From: a bacterium
GTDB lineage: Bacteria > Cyanobacteriota > Vampirovibrionia > Vampirovibrionales > Vampirovibrionaceae
DNA: 64,000 nt
Assembly: GCA_030429585.1 (NCBI GenBank)
Contig: JAUIEU010000001.1
Location: forward strand, 1,763,848-1,827,847
Reading direction: 5' to 3'
Within the stretch, counting starts at the first letter, position 1; the number at the start of each line of letters is the position of its first letter. The notes beneath the pieces are model-generated. The model was not told the origin of the DNA. It worked only from the letters and a program-made list of their open reading frames with translations, and made no database searches. Shown here piece by piece: positions 9,166 to 17,640 of this stretch. A program made the translations under genes and the position numbers.

Positions 9166-9540
9166 TTGGTTTCGCTTAAAACACAGTCGTATCATATTAC
9201 TCAGCAATCTATTATCCAACGTCAGGCGCGGTTATCTTCTCCAGCTTTTGGTAGAGGAAAGTTAAAAAAAGTGTTGGCCGGGGCGGCTTTGATAGCATTG
9301 CCCTACTTAATGCCTGCCCAAACAGTTCAAGATTCATTACTCAAGGAAGGGTATACACAAACATCTGCAGGTAAAGGTTATGATTTTGACAGAAAACAAC
9401 CGTTTGTTATTCGTTATTTTACCCACCCTAACAAACTACCTGTAGATACAAAACAGTACCCAGGAGATAAATGCATTGGTGTGCGAAAAGAGGGTGAAGA
9501 CACATTTATAAAACGCTGCCCAAAACAACAGGGCGAGTAG
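9166..9540 (+). CDS. Orphan protein with N-terminal AFGRGK motif and membrane segment
   Basis: 124 residues, starting at TTG 9166 with AAAGG eleven bases before. A polar N-terminus ends in SSPAFGRGKLKK (residues 24-35), followed by a hydrophobic segment VLAGAALIALPYLM. The rest is small and probably extracytoplasmic, with two Cys (DKCIGV, KRCPKQ) that could form a disulfide. It lies on the plus strand inside the minus-strand his cluster, together with the next gene, and is more A+T-rich than the his genes. I recognise no family. Confidence 0.55.
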   Translation: MVSLKTQSYHITQQSIIQRQARLSSPAFGRGKLKKVLAGAALIALPYLMPAQTVQDSLLKEGYTQTSAGKGYDFDRKQPFVIRYFTHPNKLPVDTKQYPGDKCIGVRKEGEDTFIKRCPKQQGE

Positions 9541-9587
9541 CTAAACATTTTTTATAGTAATAGATAGTTAATTAAACGACTTTATTT

Positions 9588-10163
9588 ATGCGCTTAATAT
9601 CTTATTCTCACCTTAACATAGCACCTATACAACTTAGGCCTGTATTTTCGGCTAAGCAACCGATGGTTTTGCCTTCTTTAGAAGATGTATATTTTTCTAG
9701 AAATACTAAGAAGAGAAAAGCACGCAGGGCTTGGATAAACGTAAGGAAAAAGCTGACAAAAAAGAATATGGAAACGTATGTAGCGGTACCCATGTTTCTT
9801 TTGTCTGCGGTTATGTTGCCTTCTAAAATAAATCAATTTGCTGAAAGGGTAGATAGGCAGAACGCTAAAAAAATTATTCAAAAGAAGCAAGAATGCCCAA
9901 ATGCTAAACTAGAGTGGGGTGCTGCGGGGGATTTAGCGGCGGTTTTTGTAACGGAAAAACCAGATAATATGTTTGGTGATCATGAGGTGAGAGAAGATGG
10001 CACCGCAACATTTAAGATTAAAGATGGCAGTGGGCAAGAAACCACTATTGGCACCGGTAAAGACCCTTGTGATGGGAAATTACTTATTACCTATCCAAGT
10101 GGAAAAAAAGAAACGGTTAATTTAAACAAGCCAGAAAAACCTAAACAGATGGCCGTACGTTAA
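9588..10163 (+). CDS. Orphan protein with N-terminal VYFSRNTKKRK motif and one membrane segment
   Basis: 191 residues. A polar N-terminus leads to VYFSRNTKKRKARR (34-47). A hydrophobic segment follows (VAVPMFLLSAVMLP, about 65-78), then a soluble C-terminal part with two Cys (KQECPNAKL, GKDPCDGKL) and a beta-rich look. The layout resembles the preceding gene, 47 bases upstream, so they may be distant paralogs or a two-gene unit. Its end overlaps the convergent hisF end by 23 bases. No clear Shine-Dalgarno site. Function unknown. Confidence 0.55.
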   Translation: MRLISYSHLNIAPIQLRPVFSAKQPMVLPSLEDVYFSRNTKKRKARRAWINVRKKLTKKNMETYVAVPMFLLSAVMLPSKINQFAERVDRQNAKKIIQKKQECPNAKLEWGAAGDLAAVFVTEKPDNMFGDHEVREDGTATFKIKDGSGQETTIGTGKDPCDGKLLITYPSGKKETVNLNKPEKPKQMAVR

Positions 10164-10956
10164 TGCTATTATTGGCTAAGGCAGCTTTTAAGGTGCCTAT
10201 CGTCACATCCCCATCATGGAAAATACTCGCGGCCAGCGCCGCATCGGCGTAACCATCGGTAAATATATCCATAAAACATTGGCTGCCGTTAGCGCCACCA
10301 CTGGCAATCACCGGTACATTAACCGCCGTGCTAATGGCTTTGGTTAAGGGGATATCAAAGCCACTGCGGGTGCCATCTTTATCCCAGCTTGTTAGCAAAA
10401 TTTCGCCAGCTCCCAGTTGGGTGGCTTGCTGCGCCCATGTTAGTGCGTCTACATTCGCCACTTCTCGCCCGCCTTTGGTAAGCACTTGCCAGATGTTATC
10501 CTCGGCGCTACTCCCTTCGGGCAACCGACAATCTATGGCAAGCACGCAACACTGATTGCCATACGCGGTGGCAATATCGTTGATGAGTTGTGGGTTGTTA
10601 ACCGCAGCACTGTTTACCGATACCTTATCGGCACCGGCCTGCATTAACCGGTGGGCATCTTCCAGTGTGCGAATACCGCCCCCGACCGTAAAGGGAATCA
10701 TGAGTTCGGCTGCCACCCGTTTAACGAGTTCTAGGGTGGTGTTTCGGTTTTCAATACTGGCGGTAATATCTAAAAAAACCAGCTCATCGGCGCCTTCGTT
10801 TTGATAATGCAGGGCTAAATCCACCGGGTCGCCCACATCGCGCAGATTTTGAAAATTAACCCCTTTCACGGTGCGGCCGTCGGCTACATCTAGGCAGGGG
10901 ATAATCCGTTTACATAGTCCGTTAATAGGTTCGGTATTAAGCGTATTATTAACCAT
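10141..10956 (-). CDS. hisF: Imidazole glycerol phosphate synthase, cyclase subunit
   Basis: About 271 residues. With HisH it converts PRFAR plus glutamine-derived ammonia to IGP and AICAR. It is a TIM barrel with catalytic Asp in CLDVADGRTVKG and in LTSWDKDGTRSGFD, and the phosphate sites FTVGGGIRTLEDA and VIASGGANG. I chose ATG 10956 because GGGGG lies seven bases before it and the start then overlaps the hisH end by eight bases; an in-frame ATG at 10992 would add 12 residues. The 3' end overlaps the opposite-strand orphan gene by 23 bases. Confidence 0.95.
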   Translation of the reverse strand: MVNNTLNTEPINGLCKRIIPCLDVADGRTVKGVNFQNLRDVGDPVDLALHYQNEGADELVFLDITASIENRNTTLELVKRVAAELMIPFTVGGGIRTLEDAHRLMQAGADKVSVNSAAVNNPQLINDIATAYGNQCCVLAIDCRLPEGSSAEDNIWQVLTKGGREVANVDALTWAQQATQLGAGEILLTSWDKDGTRSGFDIPLTKAISTAVNVPVIASGGANGSQCFMDIFTDGYADAALAASIFHDGDVTIGTLKAALANNSINVRPSV

Positions 10957-11557
10957 GGGTTTGCCCCCAATCGCTAATGAGTTGGTGGCCAAATTCGCCG
11001 CTTTTTTCTGGGTGAAACTGGTACGCGGTTACTTTGTCGTGTTGGGCGGCAGCGCAAAAATTGGTGTGATAATCGGCGGTGTACAGCACCAGTTCGTCAA
11101 ACTCTGGCACAGGGTGGTAACTGTTTACAAAATACACGTGGCCCGTTGGTGCCTTAGGGTTGGCCTTGCTGGCGTGTATTTGGTTCCAGCCAATTTGAGG
11201 AATTTTTATGTGGTTACGCCCGCCCCGGAATTGTTTAATTACGCCGGGTAGCACGCCAAGGCCAGGCACCTGGGGGGCTTCTTCGCTCCACTCAAACAGT
11301 ACTTGCAAGCCAATACATACACCTAAATAGGGCACGCCTTCGCGTATCATGCCGCGCAATCGTTCTGTTAATTTTCGTTCTTTTAACTGGTGCATGGCGG
11401 CGCCAAAGGCCCCCACACCGGGGAATAACAGCGCATGCTCGCCGCTAGGTTTGGGGTCGTCATCGCCGCCAACGCGGGTAAATTCTAGGCCAAGGCGTTG
11501 CAAGCAGCGTTCCATGCTGCCCACGTTGCCACCACCGTAATCAATCATTTCAATCAT
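10949..11557 (-). CDS. hisH: Imidazole glycerol phosphate synthase, glutaminase subunit
   Basis: 202 residues, a class I glutamine amidotransferase. The N-terminus IDYGGGNVGS, the nucleophile Cys in PYLGVCIGLQVLF and the catalytic His-x-Glu in QFHPEKSGEFG are all present. It supplies ammonia to HisF and overlaps hisF, as expected for subunits of one heterodimer. It starts eight bases after hisB. Confidence 0.96.
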   Translation of the reverse strand: MIEMIDYGGGNVGSMERCLQRLGLEFTRVGGDDDPKPSGEHALLFPGVGAFGAAMHQLKERKLTERLRGMIREGVPYLGVCIGLQVLFEWSEEAPQVPGLGVLPGVIKQFRGGRNHIKIPQIGWNQIHASKANPKAPTGHVYFVNSYHPVPEFDELVLYTADYHTNFCAAAQHDKVTAYQFHPEKSGEFGHQLISDWGQTHG

Positions 11558-11565
11558 GGGCAGTG

Positions 11566-12156
11566 CTACGCGCTAAGCGTCCCTTTAGTGCTTAGGGGGG
11601 TATCGCTACCCAGTGGGGTAACCGCTTGTTGTAGCGAGCGGCCAAAGGCTTTAAAAATACTTTCCACCACATGATGGTCGTTATCTTGCGCGGGGAGGTG
11701 AACGTGCAAGGTTAAGCCAGCACCATCCACTAAGCCTTTAAAAAATTCGCGAAATAAATTCGGGTCTAACCCACCTACCGGAAAGTTGCCAAATTGTACT
11801 TTCCAAACCAAGTTAGGCCGATTACACAAATCCAGCGCTGTTACCGCCAAGGTGCCATCCATCGGAAACGAAAAACAGCCTGCGCGTTGAATACCCTTAT
11901 AGCCGTTTAGTGCTTCTTTTATGGTTTGGCCAAGGGTAATGCCCACGTCTTCTATTAGGTGGTGCGGGTCCACGTCAATATCGCCGGTGGCATCAATTTC
12001 TAAACCAAATTGGCCGTGGCAGGCAAAGGCGGTGAGCATGTGGTCAAAAAATGGCAGGCCAGTATTAATGCTAACGGGCGCGGTAGCATCCACATGCCAC
12101 GTTAATTTAATATCAGTTTCTAGTGTGTTGCGGTGTTGGGTAGCAGAGCGTGCCAT
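11566..12156 (-). CDS. hisB: Imidazoleglycerol-phosphate dehydratase
   Basis: 196 residues, a stand-alone HisB dehydratase without the phosphatase domain of enterobacterial HisB. Metal-binding signatures GLPFFDHMLTAFACHG, DPHHLIEDVGITLG and DNDHHVVESIFKAFGRSL are intact. It converts IGP to imidazole acetol phosphate. The missing phosphatase activity may be supplied by the HAD domain fused to HisC just upstream. Confidence 0.96.
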   Translation of the reverse strand: MARSATQHRNTLETDIKLTWHVDATAPVSINTGLPFFDHMLTAFACHGQFGLEIDATGDIDVDPHHLIEDVGITLGQTIKEALNGYKGIQRAGCFSFPMDGTLAVTALDLCNRPNLVWKVQFGNFPVGGLDPNLFREFFKGLVDGAGLTLHVHLPAQDNDHHVVESIFKAFGRSLQQAVTPLGSDTPLSTKGTLSA

Positions 12157-12194
12157 AACAGTGTTTCCAAAAAAAGGGGTGTTAAAAGAGAGAA

Positions 12195-13991
12195 TTAAAC
12201 AGTGGGAGAAAGTTCTTTTTGTTTTGCCTTAGTGGGCAGCAGGCCGGGTAAAAAAGCGTCGATAAAATCGGTAGGATGCGCGCAGGTATGATGGGCCCCA
12301 CGGGCAGTTAAACTATCGGCGGGTTGTGTGGTGGCTACCCCAACGGCGGTTAGGTTGGCACTCACAGCGGCTTGCATATCATCGCCACTGTTGCCTACAT
12401 AATAACCGTGTGTCACGCCCAGTGTTTCTAATGCTTTGTGCAGATGATCGGGCGCAGGTTTGCCGGGTTGGTCCATGTAATCATCGCGGCATACCACCAC
12501 GTTGTTAAAAATTGGGTTGAGTTGCTTGGCCCATGTGGTGTCGTATTCATTACGATAACGGCCAGTAACAATACCGCGCTTGGGGTAACGGGTATTAAGC
12601 GCGGTTAAAAAGTCATCGCTCACCATTAGGGTTTCGGCGGTGGGGGCTAGTTGTAAATAGGTGGCCACGCCCTCTTTGGCAATGGTGTGCCAATCGACAG
12701 AAACATTGCGGCGCTTTAGCAATTCGGTGGTGGTATCCCAATCATCGTTAAAACCACTTTCTAACCGAATGGCCTCAAGTTCACCTTCTTTTAAGGGCGC
12801 ATCGGGGGCGAATTTTTTAACCAACGCCTCTACGGTTTTATCAAAACTGCCAGTGGTATCAATCAGGGTGCCGTCTAAATCAAACAGCAGGGCGCGGCTG
12901 TTGTGGAAATCATCAAGTACGGATAAAAACTGTTTGTTTTCGGCTTCTGTGCCTACCGATACGCGCACCATGCCAAGTAGCTCGGGCACTGTAGAACGAT
13001 CGCGCAATAAAATGCCATGGTTAGCACAATAGGCGGTTAAGGCTTGGGCATCTAACCCTACGCGCATTAAAAAAAAGTTTCCGTGGCCGGGGGCTACGGT
13101 ATAACCACGCTTTTCCAGTTCGGTAATTAACTCTGTTTTGCGGGTCATGGCGGCTTGGGCTTGTTGGTGTACTTCTTCGGCGTTGGGCAATAATTCGCTA
13201 GCCAATTTAACCGCCATAGTATTTACACTATAGGGCGAGCGAACAATGCCCATGGCGGTAACCATGCGGGGGGCGCCAATAACAAAGCCTAAACGCAGCC
13301 CGGCTAGTGCCCAGGCCTTGCTAAACGTGCGGGTCATCATCAGGTTTTCTTGGCCTTTGGCTAGGCGTTGGCGTAGTTCTGGCAAAATACTAACGTTGCA
13401 ATAATCCGCATATGCTTCATCCATTACAAATAAGGTTTGAGGAAAGGCGTCGCTCCAGTTGAGCACAGTTTGAGGATCGAGGAGGGCGCCGGTGGGATTG
13501 TCTGGGCTGGCCACTACTACCAATTTTGGCGGGGTGTTGCTGGCGTAGGCCTTGTTTAATTCGGCCTCTATGGCGTCGGTATCGTGGCTTAAATCGGCGC
13601 GCACCGATACCATGGTGAGCTTGGCATCTGCCAGTTTTAAATAATGCCCAATAAGGGGGAAACTAGGCTTAGAAATAATGGCGCTATCTTCGCCGGGTTC
13701 AATAAAGGTGCCAGCAAGTACGGCTAGGGCTTCATCGCTACCATTGGTTAGCAGTAAGGTGTTTTCTGGCACATCCATACGGCGGCTAAGTTGGGTTAAA
13801 AACGCCTGATACTCTGGGTAGGTATTGATGTGGGTAATGTCTACATCGGCCGGTAAAATACTGGCAAAGCCCATGGTATTTTCGTTAAAATCTAGGCGCG
13901 TTTTTTCGCGGCGGCCTTCTAACGGGGGCACATAGGCTACGGCGGCTTGTACGGTGCGCTTAGGTAAAATGGGCGATGAATTATTAGTCAT
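12195..13991 (-). CDS. hisC: Histidinol-phosphate aminotransferase fused to a HAD phosphatase
   Basis: 598 residues. About 1-362 is a PLP-dependent HisC: LTNGSDEALAVL, the DNPTG loop, VMDEAYADY, the Schiff-base Lys in TRTFSKAWALAGLRLGF, and a C-terminal phosphate-binding Arg region (MVRVSVGT). About 365-598 is a HAD-IA phosphatase with motif I LLFDLDGTLIDT, motif II GIVTGRYRNEYD, the motif III Lys in KPAPDHL and motif IV VGNSGDDMQAA. The HAD half is the natural candidate for histidinol-phosphate phosphatase, the one step otherwise unassigned in this cluster. That is inference from context: HAD proteins have many substrates. Confidence 0.93.
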   Translation of the reverse strand: MTNNSSPILPKRTVQAAVAYVPPLEGRREKTRLDFNENTMGFASILPADVDITHINTYPEYQAFLTQLSRRMDVPENTLLLTNGSDEALAVLAGTFIEPGEDSAIISKPSFPLIGHYLKLADAKLTMVSVRADLSHDTDAIEAELNKAYASNTPPKLVVVASPDNPTGALLDPQTVLNWSDAFPQTLFVMDEAYADYCNVSILPELRQRLAKGQENLMMTRTFSKAWALAGLRLGFVIGAPRMVTAMGIVRSPYSVNTMAVKLASELLPNAEEVHQQAQAAMTRKTELITELEKRGYTVAPGHGNFFLMRVGLDAQALTAYCANHGILLRDRSTVPELLGMVRVSVGTEAENKQFLSVLDDFHNSRALLFDLDGTLIDTTGSFDKTVEALVKKFAPDAPLKEGELEAIRLESGFNDDWDTTTELLKRRNVSVDWHTIAKEGVATYLQLAPTAETLMVSDDFLTALNTRYPKRGIVTGRYRNEYDTTWAKQLNPIFNNVVVCRDDYMDQPGKPAPDHLHKALETLGVTHGYYVGNSGDDMQAAVSANLTAVGVATTQPADSLTARGAHHTCAHPTDFIDAFLPGLLPTKAKQKELSPTV

Positions 13992-14039
13992 GGGGGTTCT
14001 CAGGCTAAAGATTATGAGAGGGCGTGATGATGGTATGCA

Positions 14040-14930
14040 TTAGGGCACAAGGCGCTCTAGTTTGTATTCTAAAATATCGGTAGCGCCAGCGGCTTTTAGT
14101 TGAGGAATTAGGTGGGGCACATCTTTGGCTTTAACGGCGGCCTTAACGGCAAAGCCTTCTTGCTGGTGCAAGCTTGTAACCGTCGGCGATTTTAACGAGG
14201 GCAGCGCTTGCAGCACGGCATCCATAGCGTCGTTAGCCACGTTCATCTCAAGTAGTACTTGTTTTTGGGCGCGCAAGGTACTTTGCATTAGCAGCACCAT
14301 TTGCTCCAGTTTTTCTTTTTTCCACGGGTCGCTTTCAATAGATTTTTGATTGCCCACAAAGCAGGTGGTACTGCGCAGCAAGGTATCCACAATGGTTAGC
14401 CGGTTTTGCCGAAGGGTAGCACCGGTGGCCGTGTTATCCACAATCATATCCGCATCTTCGGGCGGTAGGGCTTCTGTGGCGCCGTAGGTTTTAATTACAA
14501 AGGCATCTAAGTTGTTATCGGCAATATATTTTTTGGTCAGCACGTCGTATTCGCTAGCAATAACAATGCGCTGGTTTTTGTAGGCGGCATCTTTCGCCAA
14601 ATTTTCGGGTACGGCAGCTACAATGCTAACCGGGTTAAAGCCAAGGTCTAGCAGTTCCACCGGTTTAGTGGGCGCGCCTACATAGTGAGGTTCGTTTTCA
14701 ATCATCCAATCTTGGCCGGTAAAACCTGCATCGTGTCTATCTAACGCAATTAAGGAAGGAATGTTTTGCGCCTTTACTAGCTTCACGCTCACGTCTGGGT
14801 CCGAGCAAGCCGGGCGGTACGAGCGGTGCGAAAAGGTAAGATCGATACCCACATGGCCAAGTAGGTTTAGCACCTTATCCATAAGGCGGCCTTTAGGAAT
14901 AATAAGTTTAAGCGGAGAGCGAGTAGTCAT
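14040..14930 (-). CDS. hisG: ATP phosphoribosyltransferase, long form
   Basis: 296 residues. It catalyses the committed step, ATP plus PRPP to phosphoribosyl-ATP. The length and the C-terminal domain (about 220-296, ending ILEYKLERLVP) mark the long, hexameric, histidine-feedback-inhibited form that does not need HisZ. IPKGRLMDKVLNLL, DAGFTGQDWMIEN and the PRPP loop DMIVDNTATGATLRQN are visible. It is the first structural gene of the his cluster and follows the leader peptide and attenuator-like hairpin. Confidence 0.95.
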   Translation of the reverse strand: MTTRSPLKLIIPKGRLMDKVLNLLGHVGIDLTFSHRSYRPACSDPDVSVKLVKAQNIPSLIALDRHDAGFTGQDWMIENEPHYVGAPTKPVELLDLGFNPVSIVAAVPENLAKDAAYKNQRIVIASEYDVLTKKYIADNNLDAFVIKTYGATEALPPEDADMIVDNTATGATLRQNRLTIVDTLLRSTTCFVGNQKSIESDPWKKEKLEQMVLLMQSTLRAQKQVLLEMNVANDAMDAVLQALPSLKSPTVTSLHQQEGFAVKAAVKAKDVPHLIPQLKAAGATDILEYKLERLVP

Positions 14931-15047
14931 AAGATAATAAAGCGTTTCTTGTTAACGTAGCCTAGGTGGCCAATAAAGCGTAGCGAATAAAATTTACGAT
15001 GGCGGCTACAAAGGGGCACGCTCGCCAATCGCAAAAAAGCATCATAA

Positions 15048-15068
15048 CAAAAAGCCGCCTCGGGTGGC
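15048..15068 (-). terminator. Attenuator-like terminator hairpin upstream of hisG
   Basis: On the minus strand GCCACC-CGA-GGCGGC forms a six-position stem with one A-C mismatch, followed at once by TTTTT. It lies 118 bases before hisG and 145 bases after the stop of the His-rich leader peptide, where a transcription attenuator would be. It could also simply end transcription from the 15.3-19.9 kb genes. Confidence 0.7.
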
Positions 15069-15212
15069 CTCTGTAATCCGGTTTTCGGTGTTACATCTCG
15101 TAGTTAGTATTCAAAGAAGAGATACGACTAGATGAGAGAGATACCGGGCGACACACCCAGATGAAAGAGAGAGTGCCGAAAACGGGATGGATACGTTGCT
15201 AATACATTAGCG

Positions 15213-15317
15213 TTATCGCCAGAGACTGTGGAGGCGGTGATGAGAAGAGACACAATGTCGATGATGACGAATCACATCGGCGTGTGTTGAGAGAGACGGA
15301 GAAGTGGTTGTAAACAT
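15213..15317 (-). CDS. Histidine-rich leader peptide of the his cluster
   Basis: 34 codons, ATG 15317 to TAA 15213. Seven residues are His, six of them packed in RHHRHCVSSHHRLH. An in-frame ATG at 15323 would add two residues, and a GTG sits at codon 15. The density of His codons just before hisG is the hallmark of a leader peptide whose translation senses charged tRNA-His. A 6-bp hairpin (15198-15211) starts two bases after the stop, and a U-tailed hairpin follows at 15048-15068. There is no clear Shine-Dalgarno site, the main weakness of the call. Confidence 0.72.
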   Translation of the reverse strand: MFTTTSPSLSTHADVIRHHRHCVSSHHRLHSLWR

Positions 15318-15342
15318 TAGCATGCAGGGTTAGTTACAGGCC

Positions 15343-17349
15343 TTAAATGTTGCCAGTAGCGGCAATGGGCCTAGCCGGTGCGGTGGGAGGCACGGGAGGC
15401 ATGCCGTTGCCACCCAACATGTCATTTAATTTGCTGGGGTCGGCCATTAAGTCTTTGGCCATGTTTTCGATGGCTTGTTTTTGGTCTGGGGGCAGGCTTT
15501 GCATTAGGCTGTCTACTTCTGCCGGGCTTAGGGTGGGCATGCCAGCGGGCATACCGGGGGTGGGCGGCAATGCGGTGGTTGGGCCAGGGGCGGTTAGCGG
15601 TGGGGCGCCTGTTAGGGCTTGTGGTGCTGCCATGGGTGCCACGGTAGGCGCTGGTGTTGTACCAGCGGGTAATACCATGCCGTTAGTGGGCACGGGTGGT
15701 GGTGGCGCGGCCATGCCCGGTAAGGAAGAGAGGGATTGGCCTCGTTTCACCATTTCTGCCAATTGAATGGTTTGGGTGTTGATGGCTTTTTCTTCATCGC
15801 TTAGGGTGGGGTGCTTGCTCATCCATAGGGTGGTCCACTTGCGTTGGCCACTACTGGCATTGGCCTTGGAGAGGCGGGCTTGCAGTTTGGTTAGGGTGGC
15901 AGGCGGTATTTCGTTGTACCGGGCAAACATATCCGGCGAAATGGCCTGTACGGCCGCCATGGTAATGAGTGGGGGTACATTTTCCGTGCCTTCCAGGATG
16001 GGTTTAATCATGCTGGCGTAGCCTTGGAGCTTGTTTAGCGGCGTGTTAGGCGGCTGGAAGGAATCCAGCTTGGCGGCAGCCCATAAGGATTCCATGAGGA
16101 TGACTTCAGAATCTTTTTTCTTCCAATCCTCAATGCTGGGGTCTTTCAGGGTGGCCATTACCAAGCCCATATCCTTAAGCTGTTTTAGCAGGTTATAGGT
16201 ATCGGGGGTGGCGGCGTCCGGCCGGTTCCGTAAGATAAAGAGGACAAACTCAATGGTTTGTAGGCTATACAGGTTGGGGTCTTTTAGCTGGTTTACCTGC
16301 CCCTGCTCGTTAGGGATGCTGAGAATATCCCTTAGGAGGCCTTGCAACTGAGGGGTGCTTTGAGTGGATAGCTGCTTGTAGAGGGGGAAATCACTTAGTT
16401 GTTGTGGCGTACCTGTTGGGCTGCCTGGGGCTGTGGTATTCGCAGGGTTTGCTGGTGTAGCAGGCGCAGCGGTAGGGGCTGCTTGCTCTGGGGGGGTGGC
16501 AGTCGGTGTTGTGGCGGCAGGGGCATTAGGGTCTACAGCCGGAGTAGGAACAGGGGCAGGGGGTGGTGTTGGTGCGCCGCCAACGACAGGGGCTTCTGCT
16601 GGCGTTGCCGGAGGTGCCGCTGTTGGGGTGGTTGGGTCGGTGGGCAGGGTGGGTAGCTGGCTTGCAGGTACCGCATTAGGGAAGGGGCTGCCAGTAGAAG
16701 GGGCAGGGGTGTGATCAATAACACCGGGCATTCCCACCATGGCGGGTGGCGTGGGTGGCTGTTGCCCTGGGAAAAATTGTGCCTGCTGTTGTGGCGCCAT
16801 AGGGTAATACCCGCCGCCATAAGGGGCCCCCATAGGGGGTTGTGGGGCACCGTAGTGCTGCCCGTACCCTTGTAACGGTTGACCTGGAGAAGGGCCGCCG
16901 GTAATGGCTTCTAGCTGTTGGTTTACTTCGTTGGCTAGGTTCATGTAGGCCAGGCGGGCCACTTCGGCTTCGTGGCGTTCTTTCATGGCCACTTGGTAGG
17001 CAAACTGGAGCTGTTGAAATTTAGGCTGCATGGCGGCCAGCATATTGGCCTGACTGTTGACCGGCTGCGGGAAGGCCTGGCCTGGGGTACCGTAAGGCAC
17101 GGTGGCGGCGGTGTTGTAGGCGTTGGGCTGGCCGTAAGGGCCTTGTGGTGCTTGGTTGCTTCTACCCATTGGCGAAAAGGCATCTAGCTGTGGTTGCTGC
17201 CATTGTGGTTGCTGCTGGGGATAAATGGGCTGGCCGTTTACCGTAACCATGGGCGGCGATAAGGTGGCAGGGTTGCCTTGTTGAATATTGATAACAATAT
17301 TGCCACTGGGGAGAGTGTTAGGCGGGGTGGTAAATGGCACAATGGACAT
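15343..17349 (-). CDS. Pro/Gln/Ala-rich protein with a central helical domain
   Basis: 668 residues. The N-terminal third is low-complexity (NIQQGNPATL, then QPQWQQPQ, PYGQPNAYN and PYGGGYYPMAP runs). It is broken by a helical segment at about 105-150 (PKFQQLQFAYQVAMKERHEA) and continues into a Pro/Thr/Ala stretch to about 330. Residues about 335-545 look folded and all-helical (QLQGLLRDILSIPNEQ, SLWAAAKLDS, RKWTTLWMSKHPTLSDEEK). The C-terminus is again Pro/Met-rich with a predicted helix (LSPAEVDSLMQSLPPDQKQAI). No signal peptide. Unknown family; perhaps a scaffold or surface-associated protein. Confidence 0.65.
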   Translation of the reverse strand: MSIVPFTTPPNTLPSGNIVINIQQGNPATLSPPMVTVNGQPIYPQQQPQWQQPQLDAFSPMGRSNQAPQGPYGQPNAYNTAATVPYGTPGQAFPQPVNSQANMLAAMQPKFQQLQFAYQVAMKERHEAEVARLAYMNLANEVNQQLEAITGGPSPGQPLQGYGQHYGAPQPPMGAPYGGGYYPMAPQQQAQFFPGQQPPTPPAMVGMPGVIDHTPAPSTGSPFPNAVPASQLPTLPTDPTTPTAAPPATPAEAPVVGGAPTPPPAPVPTPAVDPNAPAATTPTATPPEQAAPTAAPATPANPANTTAPGSPTGTPQQLSDFPLYKQLSTQSTPQLQGLLRDILSIPNEQGQVNQLKDPNLYSLQTIEFVLFILRNRPDAATPDTYNLLKQLKDMGLVMATLKDPSIEDWKKKDSEVILMESLWAAAKLDSFQPPNTPLNKLQGYASMIKPILEGTENVPPLITMAAVQAISPDMFARYNEIPPATLTKLQARLSKANASSGQRKWTTLWMSKHPTLSDEEKAINTQTIQLAEMVKRGQSLSSLPGMAAPPPPVPTNGMVLPAGTTPAPTVAPMAAPQALTGAPPLTAPGPTTALPPTPGMPAGMPTLSPAEVDSLMQSLPPDQKQAIENMAKDLMADPSKLNDMLGGNGMPPVPPTAPARPIAATGNI

Positions 17350-17640
17350 AATGGGGGGCGTGTCCCTTAAAAAAGCAAAATTGAGGGCAGAGAAATGAGT
17401 GAAATAAAAGGTTATGGTTAAAATAGAGGGGGATATAACCGTACAAAAAGCGGCATACCAGCTAACCAGAACCGATGGCCGCCATCTTATTTAGGTACGA
17501 TGACTGTCATAGGGTTCAGAAATGTTAAAGGTGGTGAACCGCTTGTGTTGCTAGCAAGGGGGCAAAAGACAGGGGGTTTGTTACAACCCTGCAACAAATA
17601 TCGCCCCTAATTAGGCCTGGTGTTGGTATGCGGTGTGGGC

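Larger units (their letters stand above)
15048..15323 (-). promoter_or_regulatory. Putative his operon attenuation leader
   Basis: The leader contains, in transcription order, the His-rich peptide, a perfect hairpin (15198-15211, GCTAAT/ATTAGC), two distant complementary arms (15176-15185 and 15078-15088, CCG-TTTTCGG type, one bulge) and the terminator stem. CTCTCTC tracts recur four times. The remaining 14931-15047 shows no feature beyond the hisG ribosome site region. Which of the alternative folds acts as antiterminator cannot be settled by eye. Confidence 0.6.

Noticed and set aside
15048..15323. T-box riboswitch for the his genes
   Set aside because: No conserved T-box AGGGUGG sequence next to a specifier loop was found; the His-codon-rich ORF explains the region better.
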